Shown: in pieces, positions 32,384-41,076 of the stretch
Layout of the letters: the number at the start of each line of letters is the position of its first letter
Position numbering within the stretch: position 1 is the stretch's first letter
Assembly (NCBI RefSeq): GCF_015057245.1
Contig: NZ_SVET01000005.1
Location: forward strand, 124,001 to 188,000
Length of the DNA stretch: 64,000 bases
DNA from: Pseudobutyrivibrio ruminis
Lineage (GTDB): Bacteria > Bacillota > Clostridia > Lachnospirales > Lachnospiraceae
Direction: 5' to 3'
Translations under genes and position numbers: made by a program
The notes under the pieces: model-generated
Databases searched by the model: none
What the model was told of the DNA's origin: nothing
The model's input: the letters and a program-made list of their open reading frames with translations, nothing else

Positions 32384-34327
32384 ATGCAGGAAAAAGATTT
32401 TTTTGAAAAGTACATATCAAGGCTGAATTCACAGCAACAGGAAGCAGTGCAGACCGTAGAAGGCCCTGTGCTGCTTCTTGCTGTGCCAGGAAGTGGTAAA
32501 ACCACAGTGCTGGTAAACAGACTGGGGTATATGATTTATTGCAAGAACATTGCACCGGAAAATATCTTAACACTTACTTACACGGTGGCAGCCACAAAGG
32601 ATATGTCTGAAAGATTTGTTAGTATATTTGGACCGGGGCTTGCTGACCGATTGGAGTTTAGAACCATCAATGGCATATGTGCAAAGATAATTGCATATTA
32701 TGGTCGAATGATTGGAAAAGACCCATTTGAATTGTGCACCGATGAAAAGTTTACAGGACAGCTTCTAACAAATATATACGTAAATGTTGTGGGAGAATAC
32801 CCAACAGACAGTGACATCAAAGGAGTTAGGACGCTTATTACATATTGCAAAAATATGTATCTTTCCGACGATGAGATTAAGAAGCTTGGTAAAGATGAGG
32901 GCATCGATTTAATAAAGATATACAAAACCTACAATAATGAGCTTAAGCAGCGCAATATGATGGACTACGATGACCAGATGATGTATGCCTACAGGATGCT
33001 TAAAAGCTCACCAGTGGTGCTTAATCATTTTCAGGAAATCTACAAGTATATATGCGTAGATGAGGCTCAGGATACATCCAAGATTCAGCATATGATTATT
33101 GCTCTTTTTGCAGGTGCTAAGGGCAATCTTTTCATGGTAGGTGATGAGGACCAAAGTATCTATGGCTTTAGAGCAGCCTACCCTGATGCACTTCTTAACT
33201 TTGAAAACGAGCATCCAGGCGCAAAGGTCCTGGTGATGGATAAAAATTATCGTTCGAACGCAAGAATCGTAGAAGCTGCGGACATATTTATCCAGCACAA
33301 CAAAGACAGACATAAAAAGCACATCTGTGCAACTAAAGCGGCATCAACAGATATTGAGTTCGTGAAGCTTGGACGAGAGAAGCAGTATTCTTATTTACTT
33401 AGCTTGGCAAAAGAAATAAATCGAAAGACAGCTGTTTTATACAGAGATAATGAAAGTGTTTTGCCACTTGTAGATTTGTTGGAAAGAGAAGGCGTTCCAT
33501 ACAACATAAAAAATGCGGATATGGCCTTCTTCACAAACAGAGTGGTGATAGATATAGTAAACATGCTCAGGTTTGCATTTGTTCCTATGGATGAAGAAAT
33601 ATTTATGAAGATATATTTCAAATTCCAGACTTACCTTAGTAAGAAAGATGCAATTGAAATGTGTCAGCTTGCAGAGAGAAATCATTCGGGAATACTAGAT
33701 GCAGCAGAGCTTCTAAATCTTAATGGACATGTGCTTGGAAATTGCAGATCCCTTAGAACTCATTTTAAGAACATGGCCAGTGAGAACCCATATAAGGCCA
33801 TAAATCGAATCGAAAAGTTTATGGGCTACGGGGAATATCTAATTTCCAACAACATAGATAACAACAAAGTCTTTATATTAAAGATGATAGCAAAGCAGGA
33901 AAAGGATATTCCATCATTCCTGAATAGACTGAATGAGCTCAGAATGATTCTTCAGGAAAAGCAATATACACCAGGCGCCAAATTCATTCTTTCAACTATT
34001 CATTCCAGCAAAGGTTTGGAATATGAGAATGTTATTCTAATAGATGCAATAAATGGAGTTTTCCCTAATAAGGTCATTAGGGCTAATTCAAGGGCAACAG
34101 CTCAAGACAAGAAAAACTTTGAAGAAGAGCGTAGAATCTTTTATGTAGGAATAACAAGAGCAAAAGAAAAGCTTACAATCTTCAAATACACTGATAAGCA
34201 ATCAGTATTTATAAATGAGCTGAGGCCGCAAAAAGAAGAAACAATAAAGGCAGAGGTAAAAGCGCCAGCCGGTTCTTATGCGGCAGCCGCCTCATCATAT
34301 TTAAGTAGAATGCGTAAGCAGGGTTAG
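32384..34327 (+). CDS. UvrD/PcrA-like superfamily 1 DNA helicase
   Basis: The product is 647 aa. Motifs in order: LNSQQQEAV (Q motif), AVPGSGKTT (Walker A, near residue 35), CVDEAQDTS (II), VGDEDQSIYGFRAA (III), YRSNARIV (IV), LSTIHSSKGLEYENVILIDA (V) and FYVGITRAKEKL (VI). It is shorter than PcrA (about 730 aa), with a reduced 2B region and tail, so it may be a paralogue rather than the housekeeping enzyme. It begins 3 nt after the previous stop with no clear Shine-Dalgarno, so translational coupling is likely. Confidence 0.85.
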   Translation: MQEKDFFEKYISRLNSQQQEAVQTVEGPVLLLAVPGSGKTTVLVNRLGYMIYCKNIAPENILTLTYTVAATKDMSERFVSIFGPGLADRLEFRTINGICAKIIAYYGRMIGKDPFELCTDEKFTGQLLTNIYVNVVGEYPTDSDIKGVRTLITYCKNMYLSDDEIKKLGKDEGIDLIKIYKTYNNELKQRNMMDYDDQMMYAYRMLKSSPVVLNHFQEIYKYICVDEAQDTSKIQHMIIALFAGAKGNLFMVGDEDQSIYGFRAAYPDALLNFENEHPGAKVLVMDKNYRSNARIVEAADIFIQHNKDRHKKHICATKAASTDIEFVKLGREKQYSYLLSLAKEINRKTAVLYRDNESVLPLVDLLEREGVPYNIKNADMAFFTNRVVIDIVNMLRFAFVPMDEEIFMKIYFKFQTYLSKKDAIEMCQLAERNHSGILDAAELLNLNGHVLGNCRSLRTHFKNMASENPYKAINRIEKFMGYGEYLISNNIDNNKVFILKMIAKQEKDIPSFLNRLNELRMILQEKQYTPGAKFILSTIHSSKGLEYENVILIDAINGVFPNKVIRANSRATAQDKKNFEEERRIFYVGITRAKEKLTIFKYTDKQSVFINELRPQKEETIKAEVKAPAGSYAAAASSYLSRMRKQG

Positions 34328-34344
34328 AGATAGAAAGGTAAAAT

Positions 34345-35910
34345 ATGAGTATTTTAAACGTTGAACACTTATCCCATGGTTTTGGAGATAGAGCCATTTT
34401 TGAGGATGTTTCATTTAGATTATTGAAGGGCGAGCATATCGGTCTTGTTGGTGCAAACGGTGAAGGTAAGTCTACATTCATGAACATCATCACAGGAAAG
34501 CTTCAGCCTGATGAGGGAAAAATCGAATGGTCGAAGAAGGTTCGTGTTGGATATTTGGACCAGCACACAGTGCTAGAAAAGGGCATGACTATTGGCAGTG
34601 TGCTTCACTCAGCATTTGACTTCCTCTACGAGATGGAACAGGAAATGAATGATATCTACGCTAGTCTTGGTGAGGTCACAGACGATGACGAGATGAATAA
34701 GCGCATGGAAGAGGCAGGAACTATTGCTGATCTTCTTACAATGCATGATTTTTACATGATTGATTCAAAGGTTGAAGAAGTAGCACGTGCACTTGGCGTA
34801 TTAGAGCTGGGTCTTGATAAAGATGTTACAGAGCTTTCAGGTGGACAGCGTACAAAGGTGCTTATGGCAAAGCTTCTTTTGGAAAAGCCAGACATCCTTC
34901 TTCTGGACGAGCCTACAAACTATTTGGATGTTGAGCACATTGAGTGGCTTAAGAGATATCTTAATGACTACGAAAATGCATTTATTCTTATCTCACACGA
35001 TGTGCCATTTCTTAACTCAGTAATCAATCTTATTTACCATATGGATAACAAGCAGCTCAATCGTTATGTTGGCGATTATGATAAGTTCCAGGAAGTTTAT
35101 GCTATGAAGCAGAGTCAGCTTCAGGCAGCTTATAATCGTCAGCAAAAGGAAATCGCAGAGCTAAAGGATTTCGTTGCAAGAAATAAAGCAAATGTAGCCA
35201 CAAGAAATATGGCTATGTCACGTCAGAAGAAGCTCGATAAGATGGATGTTATCGAGCTGGCAGCAGAAAAGCCAAAGCCAGAATTCTATTTCAAAGAGGC
35301 AAGAACACCTAGCCGTGTAATCTTTTCTACAAAGGATTTGATTATTGGCTACGATAAAAATGAGCCACTTTCAAAGCCACTGAATTTGGAGATGCAGCGC
35401 AAGCAAAAGATAGTTCTTACAGGTGCAAATGGTATTGGAAAGACCACTCTGTTAAAAAGTATTCTTGGTCTTATTCCACCTCTTTCTGGAACAGTTTATC
35501 AGGGAGAGTTTTTGGAGATTGGATATTTTGAGCAGGAGATGGACCAGCACATTTCCACAACATGTATAGAGGAAATCTGGAATGAGTTTCCATCTTACAA
35601 TCAAAACGAAGTACGTTCTGCTTTGGCAAAATGCGGCCTTACAACAAAGCATATTGAAAGCTTGTGTAGAGTGCTTTCCGGAGGAGAGCAGGCAAAGGTT
35701 CGTCTTTGCAAGCTGCTAAATCGCGAGACAAATCTGCTTCTTTTGGACGAGCCTACAAACCACTTGGATGTGGATGCCAAGGATGAGTTGAAGCGTGCGC
35801 TTAAAGAATACAATGGAAGCATCCTTATGGTTTGCCACGAGCCAGAGTTTTACGAAGGGCTTGCAACGGACGTGTGGGATTGCAGTCAGTGGACTACAAA
35901 AACTATATAA
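34345..35910 (+). CDS. ABC-F family ATPase (duplicated ABC cassettes)
   Basis: The product is 521 aa with two ABC domains. Walker A motifs are GANGEGKST and GANGIGKTT; signatures are LSGGQ and LSGGE; Walker B sites are LLLDEPTNYLD and LLLDEPTNHLD. A linker rich in Lys, Gln and Glu (QLQAAYNRQQKEIAELKDF) joins them, and there are no membrane segments. ABC-F proteins act on the ribosome, including antibiotic target protection. The subfamily is uncertain. It follows the helicase gene by 17 nt and is probably cotranscribed. Confidence 0.85.
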   Translation: MSILNVEHLSHGFGDRAIFEDVSFRLLKGEHIGLVGANGEGKSTFMNIITGKLQPDEGKIEWSKKVRVGYLDQHTVLEKGMTIGSVLHSAFDFLYEMEQEMNDIYASLGEVTDDDEMNKRMEEAGTIADLLTMHDFYMIDSKVEEVARALGVLELGLDKDVTELSGGQRTKVLMAKLLLEKPDILLLDEPTNYLDVEHIEWLKRYLNDYENAFILISHDVPFLNSVINLIYHMDNKQLNRYVGDYDKFQEVYAMKQSQLQAAYNRQQKEIAELKDFVARNKANVATRNMAMSRQKKLDKMDVIELAAEKPKPEFYFKEARTPSRVIFSTKDLIIGYDKNEPLSKPLNLEMQRKQKIVLTGANGIGKTTLLKSILGLIPPLSGTVYQGEFLEIGYFEQEMDQHISTTCIEEIWNEFPSYNQNEVRSALAKCGLTTKHIESLCRVLSGGEQAKVRLCKLLNRETNLLLLDEPTNHLDVDAKDELKRALKEYNGSILMVCHEPEFYEGLATDVWDCSQWTTKTI

Positions 35911-35935
35911 TTACAATTTAATAAACAGGTGAGCC

Positions 35936-36034
35936 GTTTAAAGTGTTAAAGCGAATTGTCTGAATATTTAATTCCTGATTTAATTCTTTAAAGAGATGCT
36001 GTATAATACTGATATTCGCTTTAAACCGATAAAG
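35936..36034. promoter_or_regulatory. Promoter region with two operator-like motifs upstream of the permease
   Basis: TATAAT lies at 36002-36007 with a weak TTTAAT (35979-35984) 17 nt upstream. An inverted copy of the CGCTTTAAC motif is at 35936-35953, and a forward copy CGCTTTAAACCGATAAAG at 36017-36034 lies just past the predicted start site. Both match the sstT element at 15 of 18 positions. Confidence 0.6.
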
Positions 36035-36057
36035 AAAAAAGGGAGGACATTTAATTA

Positions 36058-37476
36058 ATGGATTCAAAAAAAATCAAGTGGTCTACACTTGCGTTTATGG
36101 CGTTTTCCACTGTATGGGGATTCGGAAACGTTTTAAACGGATTTATCTACTTTAACGGCATCCAGAGCATCTTTAGCTGGATTCTTATGTTTGCACTCTA
36201 CTTCGTGCCATACGCACTTATGGTAGGTGAGCTTGGTTCAGCATTCAAGACATCAGGCGGAGGTGTCAGCTCATGGATTTTCGGAACAACTGGTGCAAAG
36301 GCAGCTTACTATGCAGGTTGGACATACTGGGCTTGCCACATCACTTACATCGCTTCTAAGTCATCAGGTGGCTTAAAGGCTCTTAGCTGGGCAATCTTCA
36401 GAAATGGTGAAACTTATGATAGCTTCCCAACACTTGCAGTTCAGCTTGTTACATTCGCTATTTTGATTTTATTCTGCTACGTAGCATCTCGTGGTCTTAA
36501 TCCACTTAAGAAGCTTGCTACAATCGCAGGTACATCAATGTTTGTTATGTCAATTCTTTACATCATCATGATGTTTGCAGCACCTGCAATCAATCCTCAT
36601 GCTGATTATGTATCAATGGAATTTACAAGACAGACACTTATTCCACAGTTTAATGTTAAGTACTTTACATCACTTTCAATCCTTGTATTTGCAGTAGGTG
36701 GATGTGAAAAGATTTCCCCATATGTTAACAAGGTAGAGAACCCTTCAAAGGGATTTCCTAAGGCAATGATTACACTTGCTGTCATGGTTATGGTATGTGC
36801 TATTCTTGGTACTATCGCTATGGGAATGATGTTTGATCCAGCTGAAATCAATGCAAACTTTGATGCATACAATTCAAACGGTTCATACTGGGCATTCCAG
36901 AAGCTTGGTCAGTACTATCATGTTGGAAATTCAATCATGATTATATATGCGCTTTGCAATGCTATCGGTCAGCTTTCAACACTTGTTATTTCAATTGATG
37001 CTCCACTTCGTATGCTTCTTGACAATGAGGATGCTAGAGAGTTCATCCCATCTAAGCTTCTCAAGAAGAACGATGCAGGTGCTTATGTAAATGGTATCAA
37101 GATGGTTGCAGTTCTTTCAGGTGCTATCATCCTTATCCAGTCATTCGTTCCTGGTGCAGCAGTAGTTCTTAAGCAGCTTACAAAGCTTAACTCAGTATGT
37201 ATGCCACTTCGTTACCTTTGGGTATTCTTCGCATACATCATGCTCCGTAAGGCTGGTGAGAAATTCAATCCTGAGTACAAGTTTGTTAAGAATCAGGGTA
37301 TTGCAATCTTCGCAGGATGCTGGTGCTTCTTTGTAACAGCAGCTAGCTGCTTACTTGGTATGTATGTTGAGGGAGATTTATTTAACACATTCCTTAACAT
37401 CCTTACACCAATCGTGCTTGCAGCACTTGGCGTAATCTTACCAATGATTGCTAAAAAGGAAAAAGCGAACAATTAA
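36058..37476 (+). CDS. APC-superfamily amino acid permease (YjeM/GadC-like)
   Basis: The product is 472 aa with about 12 transmembrane helices. The start MDSKKIKWSTLAFMAFSTVW and the segment FALYFVPYALMVGELGSAFK, with GGGVSSWIFGTTG, match glutamate:GABA-antiporter-like APC permeases related to YjeM. The substrate is probably an amino acid but is not specified by the sequence. Upstream operator-like motifs are shared with sstT, suggesting coregulation of two amino acid transporters. A strong terminator follows. Confidence 0.82.
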   Translation: MDSKKIKWSTLAFMAFSTVWGFGNVLNGFIYFNGIQSIFSWILMFALYFVPYALMVGELGSAFKTSGGGVSSWIFGTTGAKAAYYAGWTYWACHITYIASKSSGGLKALSWAIFRNGETYDSFPTLAVQLVTFAILILFCYVASRGLNPLKKLATIAGTSMFVMSILYIIMMFAAPAINPHADYVSMEFTRQTLIPQFNVKYFTSLSILVFAVGGCEKISPYVNKVENPSKGFPKAMITLAVMVMVCAILGTIAMGMMFDPAEINANFDAYNSNGSYWAFQKLGQYYHVGNSIMIIYALCNAIGQLSTLVISIDAPLRMLLDNEDAREFIPSKLLKKNDAGAYVNGIKMVAVLSGAIILIQSFVPGAAVVLKQLTKLNSVCMPLRYLWVFFAYIMLRKAGEKFNPEYKFVKNQGIAIFAGCWCFFVTAASCLLGMYVEGDLFNTFLNILTPIVLAALGVILPMIAKKEKANN

Positions 37477-37494
37477 TTAGTTAATGAAAAATGT

Positions 37495-37528
37495 AGGGCT
37501 ACTGAGAATGTTTCTCAGTAGCCCTTTA
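37495..37528 (+). terminator. Intrinsic terminator after the permease
   Basis: GGGCTACTGAGAA-TGT-TTCTCAGTAGCCC is a perfect 13-bp hairpin followed by TTTATT. Confidence 0.85.
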
Positions 37529-37569
37529 TTAATAAATTTTTAATAAAAAAACAGAGCAAAACGTGGTAA

Positions 37570-37644
37570 TATAATAAAGCTCGATTAATTTTGTACAATC
37601 GAATTAGTTGTGCCTAACTGCTACTGGCATAGTAGTTAGGGAGA
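37570..37644 (+). promoter_or_regulatory. sufC promoter/leader region
   Basis: TATAAT (37570-37575) is followed by the inverted repeat TCGATT/AATCGA (37581-37602) over the predicted start site, and then by a hairpin CCTAACTG-CTAC/GTAG-TTAGG (about 37612-37640). No clear -35 box is visible. The palindrome may be an operator. Confidence 0.4.
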
Positions 37645-37669
37645 GTTTTATAGAGTTAGGAGTAGAAAT

Positions 37670-38410
37670 ATGCTAGAAATCAAAAACCTGTGTTACAAGG
37701 TTGAAGATGAGGGTGACACTACCAAAGAAATCATTGATAATCTTAATCTCACAGTAGAGGATGGAAAGTTTATCGTCATCACAGGACCAAACGGTGGCGG
37801 TAAGTCAACACTTGCAAAGCTTATTATGGGTGTAAATGAACTTACATCAGGACAGATTATTCTTGATGGTGAGGACATTTCACAGAAGAATATTACTGAA
37901 AGAGCAAAGCGTGGAATTAGTTTTGCATTCCAGGCACCTGTTCATTTCAAAGGAATTAGAGTAATTGATTTATTACGTCTTGCAGCAGGAGAAAACATTT
38001 CAGTTGCTGCAGCTTGTGAATATCTTTCACGAGTAGGCCTTTGCGCAAAGGACTATGTTGAGCGCGAGGTTAATGGTTCACTTTCAGGTGGAGAGCTTAA
38101 GCGTATCGAAATCGCCACAGTTCTTGCACGTGGTACAAAGCTTTCAATTTTCGATGAGCCAGAGGCTGGTATCGATTTATGGAGTTTCCAGAACCTTATC
38201 AAGGTTTTCGAGAACATGCGTAAGACAATCAACGGAACAATCATTGTTATTTCTCATCAGGAGCGTATCTTAAATATCGCCGATGAAATCGTTGTTATCG
38301 AAAATGGTAAGGTTAAGAAGCAGGGACCAAAGGATGAAATCCTTCCTGAACTTTTAGGTACATCTGCAGCAGCAAATATTGCTTGCGAAAAGTTAGGAGG
38401 TGACCAGTAA
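37670..38410 (+). CDS. sufC: SufC-type Fe-S assembly ABC ATPase
   Basis: The product is 246 aa. Walker A is GPNGGGKST, the Q-loop is FAFQAPVHFKG, the signature is SLSGGELKR, and Walker B is LSIFDEPEAGID, with the SufC-typical GIDLWSFQNL. SufC powers the SufB scaffold that builds Fe-S clusters in the cytoplasm. The stop overlaps the next start by 1 nt. Only sufB follows; sufS, sufU and sufD are absent here, which matches minimal two-component SUF-like systems of some anaerobes. Confidence 0.9.
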   Translation: MLEIKNLCYKVEDEGDTTKEIIDNLNLTVEDGKFIVITGPNGGGKSTLAKLIMGVNELTSGQIILDGEDISQKNITERAKRGISFAFQAPVHFKGIRVIDLLRLAAGENISVAAACEYLSRVGLCAKDYVEREVNGSLSGGELKRIEIATVLARGTKLSIFDEPEAGIDLWSFQNLIKVFENMRKTINGTIIVISHQERILNIADEIVVIENGKVKKQGPKDEILPELLGTSAAANIACEKLGGDQ

Positions 38411-39333
38411 TGGCTTTAGATGCAATTCAAAAGAACATTTTACATGAGGTCGCTGATTTAGATGGTATTCCACAGGGCGCATACAACATTCGTGCAAACG
38501 GTACAAGCGCAGGTAGAAATACAACAGCAAATATCGACATCGTTACAAAAGAAGATAAGCCAGGTATTGATATCATTATCAAGCCAGGTACAAAGGGCGA
38601 AAGTGTTCATATCCCTGTAGTTCTTACAGAGAGTGGACTTAAGGATATGGTATACAACGATTTCTATGTTGGAGAGGGAGCTGATGTTACTATCGTAGCA
38701 GGATGCGGTATTTCCAACTGCGGAGATCAGGACTCACAGCACGATGGTATTCACACATTCCACGTTGGTAAAAACGCCAAGGTTAAATACGTAGAAAAGC
38801 ACTATGGCGAAGGCGATGGAAATGGTGCAAGAATTCTTAATCCAGTTACTACTGTTTACCAGGAAGAAGGTAGCTATGTAGAAATGGAGATGGTTCAGAT
38901 TAAGGGTGTTGATTCAACAGTTCGAACAAACTATGCTGAGCTTGCTGATGGAGCTACACTTCTTATTCATGAGGCTCTTATGACACATGGTAAGCAGCAG
39001 GCCACATCTGACTATAAGGTTGTTCTTAATGGTGAAAACTCTAGCGCAGATGTTGTTTCTCGTTCTGTTGCAAAGGATGATTCTGAGCAGATTTTTGAAG
39101 TAGCAATCGAAGGTAACACAGCATGTAACGGTCATGCAGCTTGTGATGCAATCATCATGGGAAATGCACATGTAGTTGCTATTCCACGTCTTGATGCAAA
39201 GAATGTGGATGCTGCACTTATCCATGAGGCAGCCATCGGAAAGATCGCTGGCGACCAGCTTATTAAGCTTATGTCACTAGGACTTACAGAAGAAGAGGCA
39301 GAAGAACAAATTGTGGCAGGATTCCTTAGATAA
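38410..39333 (+). CDS. sufB: SufB/SufD-type Fe-S scaffold, short form
   Basis: The product is 307 aa, shorter than the roughly 465-aa SufB. The beta-helix core is visible (GADVTIVAGCGISNCG, VHIPVVLTE, GDQDSQHDGIHTFHVGKNAK), as is the C-terminal SufBD region (CNGHAACDAIIMG, HEAAIGKIAGDQL, LGLTEEEAEEQIVAGFL). It probably forms a homodimer on SufC. Several Cys residues (CGISNC, CNGHAAC) are available for cluster ligation. It is translationally coupled to sufC by the overlapping start. Confidence 0.85.
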   Translation: MALDAIQKNILHEVADLDGIPQGAYNIRANGTSAGRNTTANIDIVTKEDKPGIDIIIKPGTKGESVHIPVVLTESGLKDMVYNDFYVGEGADVTIVAGCGISNCGDQDSQHDGIHTFHVGKNAKVKYVEKHYGEGDGNGARILNPVTTVYQEEGSYVEMEMVQIKGVDSTVRTNYAELADGATLLIHEALMTHGKQQATSDYKVVLNGENSSADVVSRSVAKDDSEQIFEVAIEGNTACNGHAACDAIIMGNAHVVAIPRLDAKNVDAALIHEAAIGKIAGDQLIKLMSLGLTEEEAEEQIVAGFLR

Positions 39334-39476
39334 AAGCGAAAGTAGATACTTTCAGCTACATATTTTGGCATCATGTGTATCAATGAATTCTCTGTGATTT
39401 TACTTTATAAAGATTGTGATTTTTGGTTTTGAAAAACATAATCATGATATTATGAAAAAGCACGGAGGGAATGAGT

Positions 39477-39836
39477 ATGGCGATTTCACCAATTATGGGA
39501 ATAGGTTCATATGGAAATGTAGCATCTGTTCAGCCAATGAATTATGCGGTTGATAATGATGCAGATTTTTCCGATGTTTACAATACTGAGTCTACCAAGC
39601 AAAGTGGAGTGGTGAATGGGGCATCTCCTGTTCAGTACCCTAATGCCCAGGTGCAGGATGTAGACGATCAGGCGATTCAGATTGATCCACTGGAGAGACA
39701 AAAGAAAACCCTTCAGGTTTCAAATGAATTTAATAACATAGCAATGCAGTTCTCATCAAACAATACTAGCTACAGTATGAAAGGTGTAGGCGCTAGCTAT
39801 GGAATGGCGGGAAGCCGATTTGATGCATACGCATAA
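39477..39836 (+). CDS. Uncharacterised 119-aa protein
   Basis: The start at 39477 (MAISPIMGIGSYGNVASVQP) is preferred over ATG 39471 because CGGAGGG lies about 7 nt upstream. It has no signal peptide or membrane segment and is rich in Ser, Gly, Asn and Gln. The last third (QVSNEFNNIAMQFSSNNTSY, then MAGSRFDAYA) resembles the tails of flagellar-type exported proteins, similar in style to the N-termini of the 21.9-28.5 kb cluster. I recognise no family. It is monocistronic, with a terminator downstream and TTGAAA/TATGAA upstream. Confidence 0.6.
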   Translation: MAISPIMGIGSYGNVASVQPMNYAVDNDADFSDVYNTESTKQSGVVNGASPVQYPNAQVQDVDDQAIQIDPLERQKKTLQVSNEFNNIAMQFSSNNTSYSMKGVGASYGMAGSRFDAYA

Positions 39837-39854
39837 ATTTAATATTAAATAGAT

Positions 39855-39886
39855 GATAAAAGAAGCCGAGAAATTCGGCTTCTTTT
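39855..39886 (+). terminator. Intrinsic terminator
   Basis: AAAGAAGCCGA-GAAAT-TCGGCTTCTTTT, a stable hairpin with A-rich and T-rich flanks, may act in both directions. Confidence 0.8.
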
Positions 39887-39936
39887 GTGTTATCATAGAT
39901 TTTAGTTGATATGATAATAGCAGGGAGGTAATGGAT

Positions 39937-40488
39937 ATGAGCAAAGTTCTTATATTTATGGCGGAAGGCCACGAGGAAATAGAAGCACTTACAGTTGTTG
40001 ATATTCTGAGACGTGCTGATATTGAAATAGACATGGTTTCTATCACAGGCAACAAAAAGGTTCCTGGAGCTCATGGAATCACAACATACTGTGATAAGCT
40101 GATAGAAAATACTGACTTTGAAAAAGCAGATATGATAGTGCTTCCAGGCGGAATGCCAGGTACATTAAATCTTGGGCTTTGTGAGCCTCTCATGGATCAG
40201 ATACATGGATTTAACACCTCAAAGAAGGGGCTTGCAGCTATTTGCGCAGCGCCAACAGTTTTTGGAAAGGCAGGACTTCTTGAAGGAAAGAAAGCTACAT
40301 GCTATCCAGGAATGGAAGGGGATTTGTTAGGGGCAAATGTTTCAACCGACAGTGTTTGCCACGATGGTCACATCATTACCAGCCGTGGTATGGGAACAGC
40401 AATTCCATTCGCACTTGAGATTGTAAAGACATTCAAGGGTGAGGATGTTGCAAATAAGCTGGCACAGGCTATTGTGTATAATAATTAA
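39937..40488 (+). CDS. DJ-1/PfpI-family protein
   Basis: The product is 183 aa. The start at 39937 (MSKVLIFMAEGHEEIEAL) is chosen because GGAGG at 39924 is too close to the ATG at 39931. Features are the conserved Glu of GHEEIEA, the PGGMPGT loop and the nucleophile elbow AAICAAP with C103, as in DJ-1 (ThiJ) proteins. Known members act as deglycase-like or redox-responsive proteins; the substrate here is unknown. It lies 13 nt upstream of luxS and may be cotranscribed. Confidence 0.85.
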   Translation: MSKVLIFMAEGHEEIEALTVVDILRRADIEIDMVSITGNKKVPGAHGITTYCDKLIENTDFEKADMIVLPGGMPGTLNLGLCEPLMDQIHGFNTSKKGLAAICAAPTVFGKAGLLEGKKATCYPGMEGDLLGANVSTDSVCHDGHIITSRGMGTAIPFALEIVKTFKGEDVANKLAQAIVYNN

Positions 40489-40501
40489 AACGAGGTTTAA
40501 A

Positions 40502-40963
40502 ATGGAAAAGATTAAAAGTTTTACAATTAACCATAATGTACTCACTCCAGGCTTCTACATTTCACGTGTAGATGATGGAGATATAATCACATACGATTTG
40601 CGCACTCGTAAGCCAAACGCAGGTGATTATATGGATAATGCGACTATGCATTCAGTGGAGCATATGATTGCAACATATATGCGTAACTCAGAAATCGCAG
40701 ACCATGTAATTTACTTTGGACCAATGGGATGCCAGACTGGATTCTATCTTGTAATTAAGGGAGTAGATTCTAAAAAGACATTCGAAGTAGTTAAAAAAGT
40801 TTTCAAGCAGACAGTAGACCATGAGGGAGACGTATTCGGAAAGAGTGCAATTGAGTGTGGCCACTATGAGAACCTGGATATTCAGCTCGCTAAAACAGAG
40901 TGCCAGCGTTACTTGGACGTACTTAATTCATGGTCAAATATGGAATTCACATACCCAGAGTAA
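40502..40963 (+). CDS. luxS: S-ribosylhomocysteine lyase LuxS
   Basis: The product is 153 aa. The metal-binding residues H50, H54 (HSVEH) and C119 (ECGHY) and catalytic E53 and C77 (FGPMGCQTGFY) are all present. LuxS splits S-ribosylhomocysteine to homocysteine and DPD, the AI-2 precursor. A longer in-frame reading starts inside the previous gene; the ATG at 40502 gives the canonical N-terminus. The preceding enzyme of the pathway (mtnN) is encoded next. Confidence 0.95.
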   Translation: MEKIKSFTINHNVLTPGFYISRVDDGDIITYDLRTRKPNAGDYMDNATMHSVEHMIATYMRNSEIADHVIYFGPMGCQTGFYLVIKGVDSKKTFEVVKKVFKQTVDHEGDVFGKSAIECGHYENLDIQLAKTECQRYLDVLNSWSNMEFTYPE

Positions 40964-40968
40964 AAATA

Positions 40969-41052
40969 GGCAGTAAGCAACAAGCTCTTAGATTTCTCAA
41001 GCGAGACATGTAGTCGAGCGGAGAAATAATAAGGCTTGTAGCTGTAACTGCC
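40969..41052. repeat. Dispersed long-hairpin repeat, copy 1
   Basis: The 84-nt segment folds back on itself: GGCAGT/ACTGCC at the ends, CAAGC/GCTTG inside, then ATTTCTC/GAGAAAT around a GCGAG...CGAGCGG core. It matches the reverse complement of 45603-45697 over most of its length. It sits between luxS and mtnN. Confidence 0.7.
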
Positions 41053-41076
41053 GAGAGAAATACTAGGAGGATAGAG

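Noticed and set aside
40439..40501. N-terminal extension of LuxS
   Set aside because: It lies inside the DJ-1 gene in another frame; canonical LuxS begins at 40502.
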